Assembly: GCF_029537235.1 (NCBI RefSeq) | Contig: NZ_CP120639.1 | Coordinates: forward strand, 992,001-1,056,000 | Length of the DNA: 64,000 nt | Reading direction: 5' to 3' | Origin: Rhizobium sp. 32-5/1 | GTDB lineage: Bacteria > Pseudomonadota > Alphaproteobacteria > Rhizobiales > Rhizobiaceae | Shown: positions 1 through 7,578 of the stretch, piece after piece | How the letters are laid out: the number at the start of each line of letters is the position of its first letter | Position numbering within the stretch: the first letter of the stretch is position 1 | Notes under the pieces: model-generated | Told to the model about the DNA's origin: nothing | Database searches by the model: none | The model's input: the letters and a program-made list of their open reading frames with translations, nothing else | Position numbers and translations under genes: made by a program

Positions 1-254
1 CGCCAAGCCGTGAAACTCCGGACATGCGCATCGACGCCCGCCGCCTGAAGCTTTCTGCCAATTTCATCAAGTCCTGTCGAAAAAATATTTGCCAATCCGC
101 GTAAAAGGTAAACTTGCGGGTGCCCGCCATACTTGCTTTTGCCAGCTGCGAAAGTCGACTTCCCTTGCGTACCGGTGAGTGCGATAGCCAGAACTGAGCC
201 CAAAAAGGCACGACGGCCTGAGGAGATTTCGATAGGAGTTTTGAAATTTTTCAC
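1..254 (-). CDS. Partial exported protein with Tat-like signal peptide
   Basis: The frame opens at a GTG (252-254) and runs off the left edge, so only about 84 residues are visible. The N-terminus has a basic region, a twin-arginine-like motif (GRRAFLG), a hydrophobic stretch and a possible cleavage site near TFAAG, which suggests export, perhaps through Tat. The mature part starts with a YLLRGLANIFSTG-like segment that I associate with an uncharacterised family of rhizobial exported proteins, from memory only. The start lies 4 bp after the stop of the methyltransferase gene, so it is probably the last gene of a three-gene operon. Function unknown. Confidence 0.5.
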   Translation of the reverse strand, partial: MKNFKTPIEISSGRRAFLGSVLAIALTGTQGKSTFAAGKSKYGGHPQVYLLRGLANIFSTGLDEIGRKLQAAGVDAHVRSFTAW

Positions 255-258
255 TTAA

Positions 259-843
259 TTACCAAGGTTTGGGGATGATCCGGCCCGTCTGTCTGGTATA
301 TTCGTCGTACGATGTTCCAAACGTGTCTCGCATCATCGCCTCTTCATGGCGAACACGAGAGAAGTAGAGTGTCGCAACCCCTACAAGACCCGCCGACCCC
401 GCAATGCCATTAGGCAAAAGGCAAAGCTGAGCGATCGCCCAAAGCCAAAATGATAGATACATGGGGTGCCTGACGTAGCGGTATAGGCCATCGGTGACGA
501 GCCTGTGTTCGGTGCGAATTTCAAGTGTCACCGACCAATATTTCCCAAGTTGTTGATGACTGGCATAAAACAGGCAAAGAAATGCCAGTTCAATCAGAAG
601 TCCTAACCAACCAAGCCAAGGTTGAAACGTGTAGTTGGCAAAACCTGGAAAGCCCGTCGCGACAAACAATATTGGAACGAGACACAGGCCTACGGCGGCG
701 GCAAGCAAAGCCAGGCGATCTTGTAACGTTTTAGCGCTGCTGGTCACGCGTGTCTTGCGAGCTCGGCTTTGATGCGGCACGCGAATAATGGCCCATGCGA
801 CAAGACCAACGCCCCATACAACTTCAGCAAGCATAGGTGTCAT
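259..843 (-). CDS. Isoprenylcysteine carboxyl methyltransferase (ICMT/PEMT)-family membrane protein
   Basis: A predicted integral-membrane S-adenosylmethionine-dependent methyltransferase of about 194 residues. Hydrophobic segments cover most of the protein. The C-terminal half has the family signature RYVRHPMYLSF, followed by an EE...FG..YDEY...GRIIP tail, as in the isoprenylcysteine or phospholipid methyltransferase-like families. The frame is open further upstream, but the ATG at 841-843 overlaps the TGA of the hydrolase gene (ATGA), which argues for this start and for translational coupling. The substrate cannot be told from sequence; bacterial members are rarely characterised, and the adjacent hydrolase hints at lipid or ester chemistry. 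Confidence 0.75.
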   Translation of the reverse strand: MTPMLAEVVWGVGLVAWAIIRVPHQSRARKTRVTSSAKTLQDRLALLAAAVGLCLVPILFVATGFPGFANYTFQPWLGWLGLLIELAFLCLFYASHQQLGKYWSVTLEIRTEHRLVTDGLYRYVRHPMYLSFWLWAIAQLCLLPNGIAGSAGLVGVATLYFSRVRHEEAMMRDTFGTSYDEYTRQTGRIIPKPW

Positions 844-2024
844 ACCATTGTCGCTTTCTCCGTTTGCAGGCCGCCAACAATACGGCTTTCTACTCTTTCC
901 GCGAGGAAATTGGGGCCGCAACAAATCTGGAAGAAATCATACCAGTACGGCTTTGTATTCGCGCATACATATTGATAGTGCACGCGAAAGAAGTTTCTTT
1001 TTATGCGCGCGTATGTATCAGGCTGCAGCATGTCCCGTACTTTAATGGTTCGAACGATGGGAAACGCCCGATTAGCCTTAGGATCAAGACCCATTTCCGC
1101 CACTGGATCAGTCTTGTAAAAATTGATGGCGTCAGTCAAACACTGAATTTCCACCCACACCAATTTATCATCATTGATGAGCTGCTCGACGGATTTTCGG
1201 AAATTCGTACCGGCAGGGTGATACCCTGCTTTGAGTGCTGTCGAGCCTAAGGTGAGAAGAGCCACTTTCCTTGCGGAGCCTGCAAATTTCTTGTCAATTG
1301 AAAGGCAGCGTGCGGCGACATCGATCATTAGTAGGCCACCAGTGCTGTGGCCGATTAAAATGACCTCATCATAGCCTCCAGCCGCTGTTCTCGCGATGAC
1401 GGTCTCTGCAAATCGCTGCAAAATTATATCGGCATCGGCCCTCCTACCACGGATGAAGTCAAGCGAAAACGACCACAAATCCATCAGATGATTTGTCGAC
1501 CATCGCTCTCCCGCCACGGAAAGCGCGAGAATAAAAATCAACACGCCGACCAGCCCACTTGCTAGACCGAACCATTGTAACGTTAGCTGCGCGACAAGGT
1601 AACCGACCAGGGCAAAAAATGTCAGCACGAGAAATGGATAGACGAAATAAAGACCAAACCGCCAGGCCTTGAAAAAGAAATGAAATGCTGCGCCCGAGAT
1701 TACGAAGTCTGTGAAGGAGCGAATATAATAGAACAATCTTATAGGCATCGGGCGAGCAAAATCGCCAAGCACAATCCTGTTCAAACTAAGGAAATTGAAA
1801 TCGGTGCTTGTCGACCAGTTTTCCTCGGTCGCGCGTGTTGAGATTGTTACTACACCCGAGTCATTATCCTGTGTAACCTCGACAGGTGAAACATCCGAGC
1901 TGTAGCCCCAGAGCGCATCGAAGCGAGAAACCTGCCTGGAAAGCCCGCTGAAAAACGCCTCCGGCGTTTTTGGCTCGTAGCCTCCAATGAAGAATACGGC
2001 GCGCTTCAGGACAGGCTGCTTCAT
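840..2024 (-). CDS. Membrane-anchored alpha/beta hydrolase (serine lipase/esterase-like)
   Basis: A protein of about 394 residues. It opens with a beta strand and GGYEPKTPEAFF, has two hydrophobic segments near residues 122-147 and 152-172, and then a nucleophile elbow GHSTGG at about 225-230, as in serine hydrolases. This suggests a membrane-anchored esterase or lipase acting on a lipid or polyketide-like ester. The frame is open to 2138, but the ATG at 2024 places the conserved start (KRAVFFIGGYEPK) near the N-terminus and is preferred. First gene of the operon with the ICMT-like and exported proteins. Substrate unknown. Confidence 0.7.
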   Translation of the reverse strand: MKQPVLKRAVFFIGGYEPKTPEAFFSGLSRQVSRFDALWGYSSDVSPVEVTQDNDSGVVTISTRATEENWSTSTDFNFLSLNRIVLGDFARPMPIRLFYYIRSFTDFVISGAAFHFFFKAWRFGLYFVYPFLVLTFFALVGYLVAQLTLQWFGLASGLVGVLIFILALSVAGERWSTNHLMDLWSFSLDFIRGRRADADIILQRFAETVIARTAAGGYDEVILIGHSTGGLLMIDVAARCLSIDKKFAGSARKVALLTLGSTALKAGYHPAGTNFRKSVEQLINDDKLVWVEIQCLTDAINFYKTDPVAEMGLDPKANRAFPIVRTIKVRDMLQPDTYARIKRNFFRVHYQYVCANTKPYWYDFFQICCGPNFLAERVESRIVGGLQTEKATMV

Positions 2025-2217
2025 GTCAGAACCGTAATTTGCGTTTCTGGTATCGTCAAGAACATGTGGCCCGAACATAGGACAAATGCGCGGAGCGTTC
2101 TCGATCGTCACCTCGATCCCGGCTTCCGCGGTTCTCACAATTTACGGGTCTTCCTCAATTTCTGTGGTCAACAGGATGTTAGCGCCTCGACTGCTATCTG
2201 CGAGAATGCGAGCGCAA

Positions 2218-2496
2218 TTGAAATGGTCACCCGGCCCAGGGGGCAACGTTCTGGGTATCACCCTTCAAGATGAAGGAAACTGGGTTGTCTCCGCTGCTGC
2301 GAAACCGGTCGGCATCTGCCCTGATTGTGGAGCGCGGAGTCAGCATCGGCACGGCTGGCACCACCGCCGTCTGCAGGACTTGCCTGTTCAAGGTCAAGCT
2401 GTGAAAATCAGGCTCTCTCTGAACCGGTGGCAGTGTCGACAGCGGAGATGTGGACGACGAACATTCACCGACAGACTGCCCGAGATTGCTTGTTGA
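2218..2496 (+). pseudogene. ISL3-family transposase, N-terminal fragment
   Basis: About 92 codons resemble the N-terminus of ISL3-family transposases: a short beta region, a zinc-ribbon-like CPDCG with following histidines, the segment RLQDLPVQG, then a second Cys-containing part and TFTDRLPEIA. The frame stops at once after this conserved piece, where an intact protein would go on for about 300 more residues with the DDE domain. The first codon chosen is a TTG; the true start may differ. It is a remnant left by later insertions, one of which is the IS3 element starting at 2613. Confidence 0.7.
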
Positions 2497-2612
2497 GTTT
2501 CAGCACTATTTGATCCACTTTTTCATTTCGCGTTAGCCCACAAAATTCGACGTAGTCAATTGTGTGCAAACGTCTTTATTCGCCCTGAGTGGATCACGGC
2601 GAAATGGAAAAG

Positions 2613-2637
2613 TGGGGGTGCGGACGAAAACTTGGAC
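2613..2637 (+). repeat. IS3 element left inverted repeat
   Basis: Begins TGGGGGTGCGGA and matches the reverse complement of 4196-4220 at 22 of 25 positions. It marks the left end of the IS3 element. Confidence 0.85.
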
Positions 2638-2653
2638 CACCAGGAGGTAGTTC

Positions 2654-3316
2654 ATGTATTCCTACGCAGACAGACTTCGAGCCGTTGAGCTTTATATCAG
2701 GCTTGGCAAGCGACTTAACGGGACCATTCGGCAGTTGGGTTATCCCACAAAGAATGCGCTGAGGGGTTGGTACCGCGAGTACGTACAGCATCTCGACCTG
2801 CGTATTCAGCCGGTAGCTCGAGCGCCAAAGTATTCCAAGAGTCAGAAGCAGGCGGCACTTGAGCATTACCGCACCCATGATCGTTGCATCTCTGCGACGA
2901 TGAGGGCGCTCGGCTATCCTGGTCGAGGAACTCTGACCGCATGGGTACGTGAGGCCTTTCCGGAGACGCGAACATCGATGGTGGGTCGATCGTGGCGCCC
3001 TGCCTATCCCGCAGCGGTGAAGCAAGCTGGTGTCATCGGACTATGTAGTGGAGATGAAAGCGCCCAACAGGTGGCTGACCGGCTGGGCGTCTGCAGGCCG
3101 ACGTTGTACAACTGGAAAGACCAGCTACTCGGTCATGAGGCTCCTTCCTCCATGAAACGCCGCAAAACCACCCCGCAGGCGCCGGAACGCGAGGAACTCG
3201 AGCGCCAGCTTGAAGCCCTCCAACGTGATGTTCGCCAGTTGCAACTCGAGCATGACCTCCTGAAGAAGGCCAATGAACTCCTAAAAAAGAACTGGGCGTC
3301 GATCTGCAGATCCTGA
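2654..3316 (+). CDS. IS3-family transposase OrfA (DNA-binding subunit)
   Basis: A 220-residue protein with two helix-turn-helix units: one around residues 5-40 (RAVELYIRLGK...NALRGWYREY) and one around 125-155 (QQVADRLGVCRPTLYNWK). A basic, Glu/Leu-rich coiled coil follows at about 175-215 (leucine zipper for multimerisation), ending in NELLKKNW. This is the usual OrfA layout of IS3 elements with a long first frame. A GGAGG motif at 2642-2646 precedes the ATG. OrfA alone is made by normal termination at 3316; the fusion transposase needs the -1 shift at 3283-3289. Confidence 0.88.
   Translation: MYSYADRLRAVELYIRLGKRLNGTIRQLGYPTKNALRGWYREYVQHLDLRIQPVARAPKYSKSQKQAALEHYRTHDRCISATMRALGYPGRGTLTAWVREAFPETRTSMVGRSWRPAYPAAVKQAGVIGLCSGDESAQQVADRLGVCRPTLYNWKDQLLGHEAPSSMKRRKTTPQAPEREELERQLEALQRDVRQLQLEHDLLKKANELLKKNWASICRS
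3283..3289 (+). other. Programmed -1 ribosomal frameshift site (A AAA AAG)
   Basis: In the orfA frame the codons are CTA AAA AAG, giving the canonical slippery heptamer A_AAA_AAG. A -1 slip moves translation into the orfB frame (GAA CTG GGC ...), which is open to 4191. This is the known mechanism for making OrfAB transposase in IS3-family elements, so the two frames here are not decay. Confidence 0.85.
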
Positions 3317-4191
3317 GTAATCGGGAAAAAACACAGCTGGTTGACGCCCTTAAAGATACCTATCGCTTGCCAGAACTGCTCGCCCAGCTGCAAATTGCGC
3401 GAAGCTCCTACTTTTATCATCGCACGCGCATGTGTCTGGCAGACAAGTATGCCGCCGTCCGGCACAGCCTTGCAGAAATCTTTGAAGCGAACCGTCGTTG
3501 TTACGGCTACCGCAGACTACAGGCGTCACTGGCCAGGAAGAGCGTGATCATCTCGGAAAAGGTTGTCCAGCGCTTGATGAAGCAGGAGCACTTGGTCGTG
3601 GCCAGACCGCGCCGACGGCGTTTCGGATCGTACTTGGGAGAAATAAGTCCGGCACCCGAGAACCTGATCAATCGCGACTTCCATGCGAAAGCGCCGAACG
3701 AGAAATGGCTGACAGACATCACCGAGTTCCAGATCCCAGCCGGGAAGGTGTATCTCTCGCCCATCATCGATTGCTTCGACGGAATGGTCATCAGTTGGTC
3801 GATTGGAACGCAACCAGACGCGCGGCTGGTCAATACTATGCTGGATGCAGCTATTGAGACCGTGACCGACGGCGAGGAACGGCCAATCGTCCATTCCGAT
3901 CGCGGAGCCCATTATCGCTGGCCAGGCTGGCTAACGCGGATCAGCGAAGCGAAACTGGTTCGCTCAATGTCCCGAAAGGGATGCTCACAAGATAACGCCG
4001 CATGCGAAGGCTTCTTCGGCCGATTGAAAACGGAACTATTTTATCCACGAGATTGGAAGGCCATCACAATCAAACAGTTCGTTGCCGAGGTAGACGCCTA
4101 TATCCGCTGGTACAATGAGAAGCGGATCAAGATATCGCTGGGATCACTCAGCCCGGTCGAATATCGCAAGAGCCTCGGCCTTAACTTATAA
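3289..4191 (+). CDS. IS3-family transposase OrfB (DDE integrase catalytic domain)
   Basis: Expressed as the C-terminal part of the OrfAB fusion after the -1 shift. It holds the HTH_21-like region (RRCYGYRRLQASL), then the rve integrase core: first Asp in WLTDITEF, second Asp in VHSDRGAHY, Glu in CEGFFGRLKTE, and the C-terminal YIRWYNEKRIK...SPVEYR block. All three catalytic residues are present and the C-terminus is of normal length, so catalytic function is likely retained. An internal ATG at 3367 exists but is unlikely to be the main start. Confidence 0.88.
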   Translation, partial: ELGVDLQILSNREKTQLVDALKDTYRLPELLAQLQIARSSYFYHRTRMCLADKYAAVRHSLAEIFEANRRCYGYRRLQASLARKSVIISEKVVQRLMKQEHLVVARPRRRRFGSYLGEISPAPENLINRDFHAKAPNEKWLTDITEFQIPAGKVYLSPIIDCFDGMVISWSIGTQPDARLVNTMLDAAIETVTDGEERPIVHSDRGAHYRWPGWLTRISEAKLVRSMSRKGCSQDNAACEGFFGRLKTELFYPRDWKAITIKQFVAEVDAYIRWYNEKRIKISLGSLSPVEYRKSLGLNL

Positions 4192-4195
4192 AGCT

Positions 4196-4220
4196 GTCCA
4201 ACTTTTTATCCGCACCCCCA
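4196..4220 (-). repeat. IS3 element right inverted repeat
   Basis: Ends ...CCGCACCCCCA at 4220. Its reverse complement matches the left repeat at 22 of 25 positions. It marks the right end of the element, 5 bp after the orfB stop. Confidence 0.85.
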
Positions 4221-4245
4221 GTGGATCAAATTGTGGTGAAAATGA

Positions 4246-4755
4246 ACATTAAGGCTGCTGAAGTCGATCTCATGGGGTTTTCCGCTGCGCCTGAAAGGCA
4301 TGAAGCCGGAAGCCAAGCCAAAGCCGGTCAACAACATCGCCGACCTGGCGAAAGGCATGTGGATTGGCTTGGCGCGTAAACCGCAGTGGCGCTGCCTGAT
4401 CCCTGTGACGGGTTTTGCTGAAGCTGAGGGTGAGAAGGGCAGGATGACCCGCACCTGGTTTGCGCTGAAGGACCAGCCGGTCTTCGCCTGGGCAAGGCTG
4501 TGGCGGATCAGCGACGAGTGGGGTCCGGTCTATTCTGGCGTCATTACGGACGCCAATGAGGCGATCCAACCCGTGCACAACCGCATGCCCGTCCTGTTAC
4601 TTGCCCACGAGTACGAACAATGGCTTCACGGCACCTTTGATGATGCACTCGCATTCCAGAAGCGGACATTTCCGCCCGAGTTGGTAACGATGGAGCGGAC
4701 CAGCGAACTATGGGCGAAAAAGAAGACTGCAACCGAGGCGCCTCAGCTGCTTTGA
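4246..4755 (+). pseudogene. SOS response-associated peptidase (SRAP/YedK/HMCES family), 5'-truncated
   Basis: The frame is open from 4246 and reads SWGFPLRLKGMKP, then CLIPVTGFAEAE, and the conserved HNRMPVLL histidine motif, ending WAKKK...QLL. SRAP proteins form a thiazolidine cross-link with abasic sites in single-stranded DNA through Cys2 of an MCGR start. That N-terminal third, with the catalytic cysteine, is missing here, so the product cannot be a normal SRAP. The IS3 end lies only 25 bp upstream, and an older IS-end-like sequence (tggatcaaatt) lies in between, so the truncation may predate the IS3 insertion. Confidence 0.8.
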
Positions 4756-4762
4756 CGCCGGC

Positions 4763-5012
4763 CTATTTCCCAAGTGTGGCGAACCAGTCGCCATCGGGCG
4801 TGTTTTTCGGAATGTGCCGGTTATAATCCGGCGCGCCGACCTCCCACCAGGGCGGACCGCGCTCGACAAGAGCCACCTTTGCATTGTTGACCAGATGTCG
4901 GGCCTTTGCCATTGCATCCGGCTCGCCCTTGACGTCGCGAACGGCCCTTCTTGAAGACATCAAATCCTTGACCAGTCTATTCAGTGTGGCTTCGTCAAGC
5001 CCGGGCCGCCTT
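4763..5012 (-). CDS. Small conserved hypothetical protein
   Basis: A frame ending at 4763 encodes about 80 residues: an N-terminal helix (EATLNRLVKDLMSSRRAVRD), a Lys/Ala-rich helix, then a Trp-rich tail (ERGPPWWE...APDYNRHIPKNTP). I associate this tail with small rhizobial proteins of unknown role, from memory only. The start is uncertain: no ATG lies at the natural boundary, and the frame overlaps the end of the next upstream gene by about 30 bp. Either an alternative start codon (an in-frame ATG at DLM would give a shorter form) or a lost base is possible. Confidence 0.5.
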
Positions 5013-5238
5013 TGATCGCTTGGTCGATCATCCGCTGTGTTTCCAGATTGGATGCCAGCGAAAGCATGTGGCAGTCGGCAATATCCACCAGTGCGCCGGC
5101 GACTTCGGTCTCTCCCCAACCGGCCATCACAGCTTGCGCAGTCAATAGCCTGAATGCGTCGGCGATCGCTTCCTGACAGTTCAGAAAGCGGTCGGGATGT
5201 TCGGTAAGCGTTTTCGGACCCGGAATGTATTCCCTCTC
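4981..5238 (-). CDS. Small conserved hypothetical protein (helical)
   Basis: The frame ending at 4981 gives roughly 85 residues from EYIPGPKTLTEHPDRFLNCQ onwards, through an Ala-rich helix and a C-terminal ETQRMIDQAI helix. Start uncertain: a GAGAGGG ribosome-binding-like motif lies just upstream of the YIPG segment, but no ATG follows it, so a start codon may have been lost or misread. It overlaps the downstream gene and probably shares its transcript. It is divergent from the gene at 5342. No function recognised. Confidence 0.5.
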   Translation of the reverse strand, partial: EREYIPGPKTLTEHPDRFLNCQEAIADAFRLLTAQAVMAGWGETEVAGALVDIADCHMLSLASNLETQRMIDQAIKGGPGLTKPH

Positions 5239-5341
5239 TAATGTAATAGAGTCGGTCGAGTCCGGTTCAAGCCTGTTGGCACCGATCTGAAACTTTTCCG
5301 GTCTTGGAGGGTTTTTGGTGCACAAGCAAAGGGAGCTCATA

Positions 5342-5520
5342 ATGTCGAAGCGCGAACTCATCGATACCGGAACCGACAAACGCTATGTGCGTCGCGATGA
5401 AGATGGCAAGTTCAAGGAATCCGTCGACGTCGGCCGATCCCTGTCTGCCGACAAGCGGCACGAGGCAAAAACGATGCCAAGCCCGGCGAGGGTGACAAGG
5501 GCGACCACAAGCCCAAGTGA
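5342..5520 (+). CDS. Small highly charged hypothetical protein (frame disrupted near the end)
   Basis: Starts ATG with MSKRELIDTGTDKRYVRRDE and is rich in charged residues. From about 5470 the annotated frame degrades, while the next frame reads GKNDAKPGEGDKGDHKPK and stops at TGA 5518-5520, which overlaps the GTG start of the exonuclease gene (GTGA). The natural product is therefore probably a 59-60-residue protein with one base lost near the AAAAA run at 5467-5471. It precedes xthA with translational coupling. Function unknown. Confidence 0.55.
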
Positions 5521-6320
5521 AAATCGCCACCTACAATGTCAATGGCGTGAACGGTCGCCTCGATGTCCTGCTCCGCTGGCTGGACGAGGCGAAGCCTGAT
5601 GTTGTCGTTCTCCAGGAGCTGAAGGCGCCGAATGGGAAGTTTCCCGCAAAGGCCATCGAAGCTGTGGGGTACGGTTCAGTTTGGCATGGCCAGAAATCCT
5701 GGAACGGCGTCGCCATCCTTGCCCGTGGTCAGGAACCGCACCTGACGCGCAAAGGTCTGCCGGGGGAGCCGGAGGATGAGCAAAGCCGGTATATCGAGGC
5801 CATCGTGGACGGCGTGGTGATTGGTGGCCTCTATCTTCCCAACGGCAATCCCTATCCCGGCCCAAAGTTCGACTATAAACTCCGCTGGTTTCAGCGCCTG
5901 CACGACTATGCCGCCGAGTTGCTGGAGCTAGAGGTGCCCGTGGTCCTGGTCGGTGATTATAACGTCATGCCGACGGAGTTGGATGTCTATAAGCCGGAGC
6001 GTTGGACTGACGACGCGCTGTTCCGCACCGAAGTCCGGGAAGCTTACCGAAACCTCGTCGCTCAAGGCTGGATGGATGCGCTGCGCAAAATGCATCCCGG
6101 AGAGCGCATCTACACGTTCTGGGATTATTTCCGGAATGCCTATGGACGCGACGCGGGGTTGAGGCTCGACCATTTCCTGCTCAGTCCAGACCTTGCCGAG
6201 CGACTGAAAAAAGCTGAGGTCGACAAGCATGTGCGCGGCTGGGAACACACCAGCGATCACGCTCCGGTGTGGATCGAGCTATCCGATAAAAAGATCAAGC
6301 GGAGAAAACGAAATGAGTAA
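5517..6320 (+). CDS. xthA: Exodeoxyribonuclease III (AP endonuclease)
   Basis: A 267-residue member of the exonuclease III/AP endonuclease (EEP) family, which cuts DNA 5' to abasic sites and degrades 3' ends in base-excision repair. Family motifs in order: TYNVNGVNGR, the metal-binding Glu in VLQELKAP, the catalytic Asp/Asn pair in VGDYNVMP, TFWDYFRN, RLDHFLLS and the terminal SDHAPVW with the catalytic His. Starts at a GTG that overlaps the preceding stop. The last 8 bp overlap the start of the next gene. A decayed second copy of its 3' half is at 32105-32461. Confidence 0.92.
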   Translation: MKIATYNVNGVNGRLDVLLRWLDEAKPDVVVLQELKAPNGKFPAKAIEAVGYGSVWHGQKSWNGVAILARGQEPHLTRKGLPGEPEDEQSRYIEAIVDGVVIGGLYLPNGNPYPGPKFDYKLRWFQRLHDYAAELLELEVPVVLVGDYNVMPTELDVYKPERWTDDALFRTEVREAYRNLVAQGWMDALRKMHPGERIYTFWDYFRNAYGRDAGLRLDHFLLSPDLAERLKKAEVDKHVRGWEHTSDHAPVWIELSDKKIKRRKRNE

Positions 6321-6531
6321 TGACTGGCGAGATCAACTGCGCATTGGATTGGAAAGCCTGCTGGACCAAGCGGTCGTTTCCGGAGCCAAGCAGGCCGATG
6401 TCTTCAACGCCGCGATCGAAGAAATCGAGCGTTTGCGGATTGCGAATGAACGCGATCCCGACCCTGCAGACGATGTGTCGGATGACGCTATCGAAGAGCC
6501 GGCAAATGACTGGCCGGCCGCTAGTGCCTGA
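6313..6531 (+). CDS. Small acidic hypothetical protein downstream of xthA
   Basis: A 72-residue acidic protein: helix MSNDWRDQLRIGLESLLDQA, then KQADVFNAAIEEIERL, then an Asp/Glu-rich tail. The ATG lies inside the xthA stop region (8-bp overlap), so the two are translationally coupled. The same pair, with the same overlap, recurs in a decayed copy at 32.1-32.6 kb, so the gene travels with xthA and may work with it. No domain recognised. Confidence 0.6.
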   Translation: MSNDWRDQLRIGLESLLDQAVVSGAKQADVFNAAIEEIERLRIANERDPDPADDVSDDAIEEPANDWPAASA

Positions 6532-6571
6532 TCAGGAACCTGCGGTCGGCCGTGCTTGGGAACGCAGTCGC

Positions 6572-6748
6572 TTAAGCAAACATGTTCTCGATTTCCCCAC
6601 GCTGCAGCGCGTGTTTATCAGGGTTCTGCTGCTTCAGCTTTGCAAGATTGAGCAACTTCCACCGAACTGCCGGTAGGGCCGCCGCCTGCGGCAGCCCGAT
6701 GGCGTCGAAATCCGGCTCCGTATCATGGAGAGTAAGCAGGAACCGCAT
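6572..6748 (-). CDS. Small conserved protein downstream of a toxin-antitoxin pair
   Basis: A 58-residue frame too short for routine ORF calling. It starts at ATG 6746-6748, 2 bp after the antitoxin stop on the same strand, and reads FLLTLHDTEPDFDAIGL, AALPAVRWKLLNLAKLK and then a basic tail ending NMFA. The spacing and direction make it a likely third gene of the toxin-antitoxin operon. The VRWKLLNL segment is the kind seen at the end of small rhizobial proteins of unknown role. Function unknown. Confidence 0.5.
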   Translation of the reverse strand: MRFLLTLHDTEPDFDAIGLPQAAALPAVRWKLLNLAKLKQQNPDKHALQRGEIENMFA

Positions 6749-6750
6749 CG

Positions 6751-7065
6751 CTATTTTGCCGCGACGGTCGATGCGCCATCGGATTTCAGTACCAGATTCA
6801 GCCTGTAACCAAGCGCGTCAGCTACTTTTGCGATTGTGCCAAACTCGGGGTTGCCTTCCCCACTCAATGCTCTGTAGAGCGCAGGTCGCGTAAGCCCGGT
6901 GTTTCGAGAAAGTTCAGACATGCCGCGCGCGCGCGCAACAACACCAAGAGCGCGGGCAATATGGTTTGCATCGCCATCTTCGCTGGCAGCTAAAAGATAC
7001 TCCGCCATCGCTTCCTCACTCCCAAGGAATTCGGCGGAGTCGTACTCAAATGTTTCAAGTGGCAT
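6751..7065 (-). CDS. Addiction-module antitoxin, HigA/TIGR02684-like HTH protein
   Basis: A 104-residue protein with an N-terminal toxin-interaction segment (FEYDSAEFL...AEYLLAASEDGD) and a C-terminal helix-turn-helix (ARGMSELSRNTGLTRPALYRALS) followed by NPEFGTIAKVADALG. This is the layout of the probable addiction-module antidote family, which pairs with RelE/HigB-like toxins and represses its own operon. It lies 4 bp downstream of the toxin gene on the same strand (toxin first, as in hig-type loci) and appears intact. Confidence 0.85.
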   Translation of the reverse strand: MPLETFEYDSAEFLGSEEAMAEYLLAASEDGDANHIARALGVVARARGMSELSRNTGLTRPALYRALSGEGNPEFGTIAKVADALGYRLNLVLKSDGASTVAAK

Positions 7066-7069
7066 GCCG

Positions 7070-7366
7070 TTACTCCGTCAATTGCTGGGCTAGCCTTTTG
7101 GTCAGTCGAACGTCTTTATCTTGGCTACTCTTGTCGCCACCGCAGAGAAGAACATAGACAACTGATCCCTCGCGGATGAAATAGACCCGATAGCCAGGAC
7201 ATAATTGACGCGGAGTTCACTCACGCCTTCTCCAACCGGCTTTACGTCCCCAGGGATTTCCTGCCGCCAGCCGGTCAATACGGTCGGCAATTCGAGCTTG
7301 GGCGCGGAAGTCTTTTAGCTTCTTGATCCAGTCCGCATAATCGCGGGTGCGCCTAATCGTGAACAT
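7070..7366 (-). pseudogene. HigB/RelE-type toxin with two compensating frame disruptions
   Basis: From ATG 7364-7366 the first frame reads FTIRRTRDYADWIKKLKD...RIADRIDRLAAGNP. An extra base near 7253-7255 shifts it to GDVKPVGEGVSELRVNY. A missing base near 7200 then restores the original frame (PGYRVYFI...VYVLLCGGDKSSQ...RLTKRLAQQL) to the stop at 7070. The length is exactly 99 codons, as for intact HigB-like toxins (mRNA interferases of the phage-derived Gp49-like/RelE group). Read as given, the middle is scrambled; the insertion lies in a C run and the deletion in a G pair, so sequence error is as likely as mutation. Confidence 0.7.
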
Positions 7367-7578
7367 TCGCCAATGTAACCTATAAGGGACAAAATATCAA
7401 GGAGCCGCTGCCTTAGGGCAGGCATAGGAATTTAAGTTTCTCTGACCCACATGTCACCCCACCAATATGAGGGTCGCCCGTTCGATTCTTTTCAAGGCGT
7501 GAAATCTCCAGCGGCAGTCCGATTTCAATCAAGGTCTCCACATTTTGCGTCTCAGCCGTTGGCGGCAGGGCGTTCATA

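Larger units (their letters stand above)
2613..4220 (+). mobile_element. Complete IS3-family insertion sequence
   Basis: A 1608-bp element bounded by imperfect inverted repeats (2613-2637 and 4196-4220; 22 of 25 positions match, outer end TGGGGGTGCGGA). It carries orfA (2654-3316) and orfB (to 4191) in the IS3 arrangement, with an A6G slippery heptamer at the overlap. No target-site duplication is visible: the left flank is ...gaaaag and the right flank gtggatc. It sits between an ISL3 fragment and a 5'-truncated SRAP gene. Both frames look intact, so the element may be active. Confidence 0.9.
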
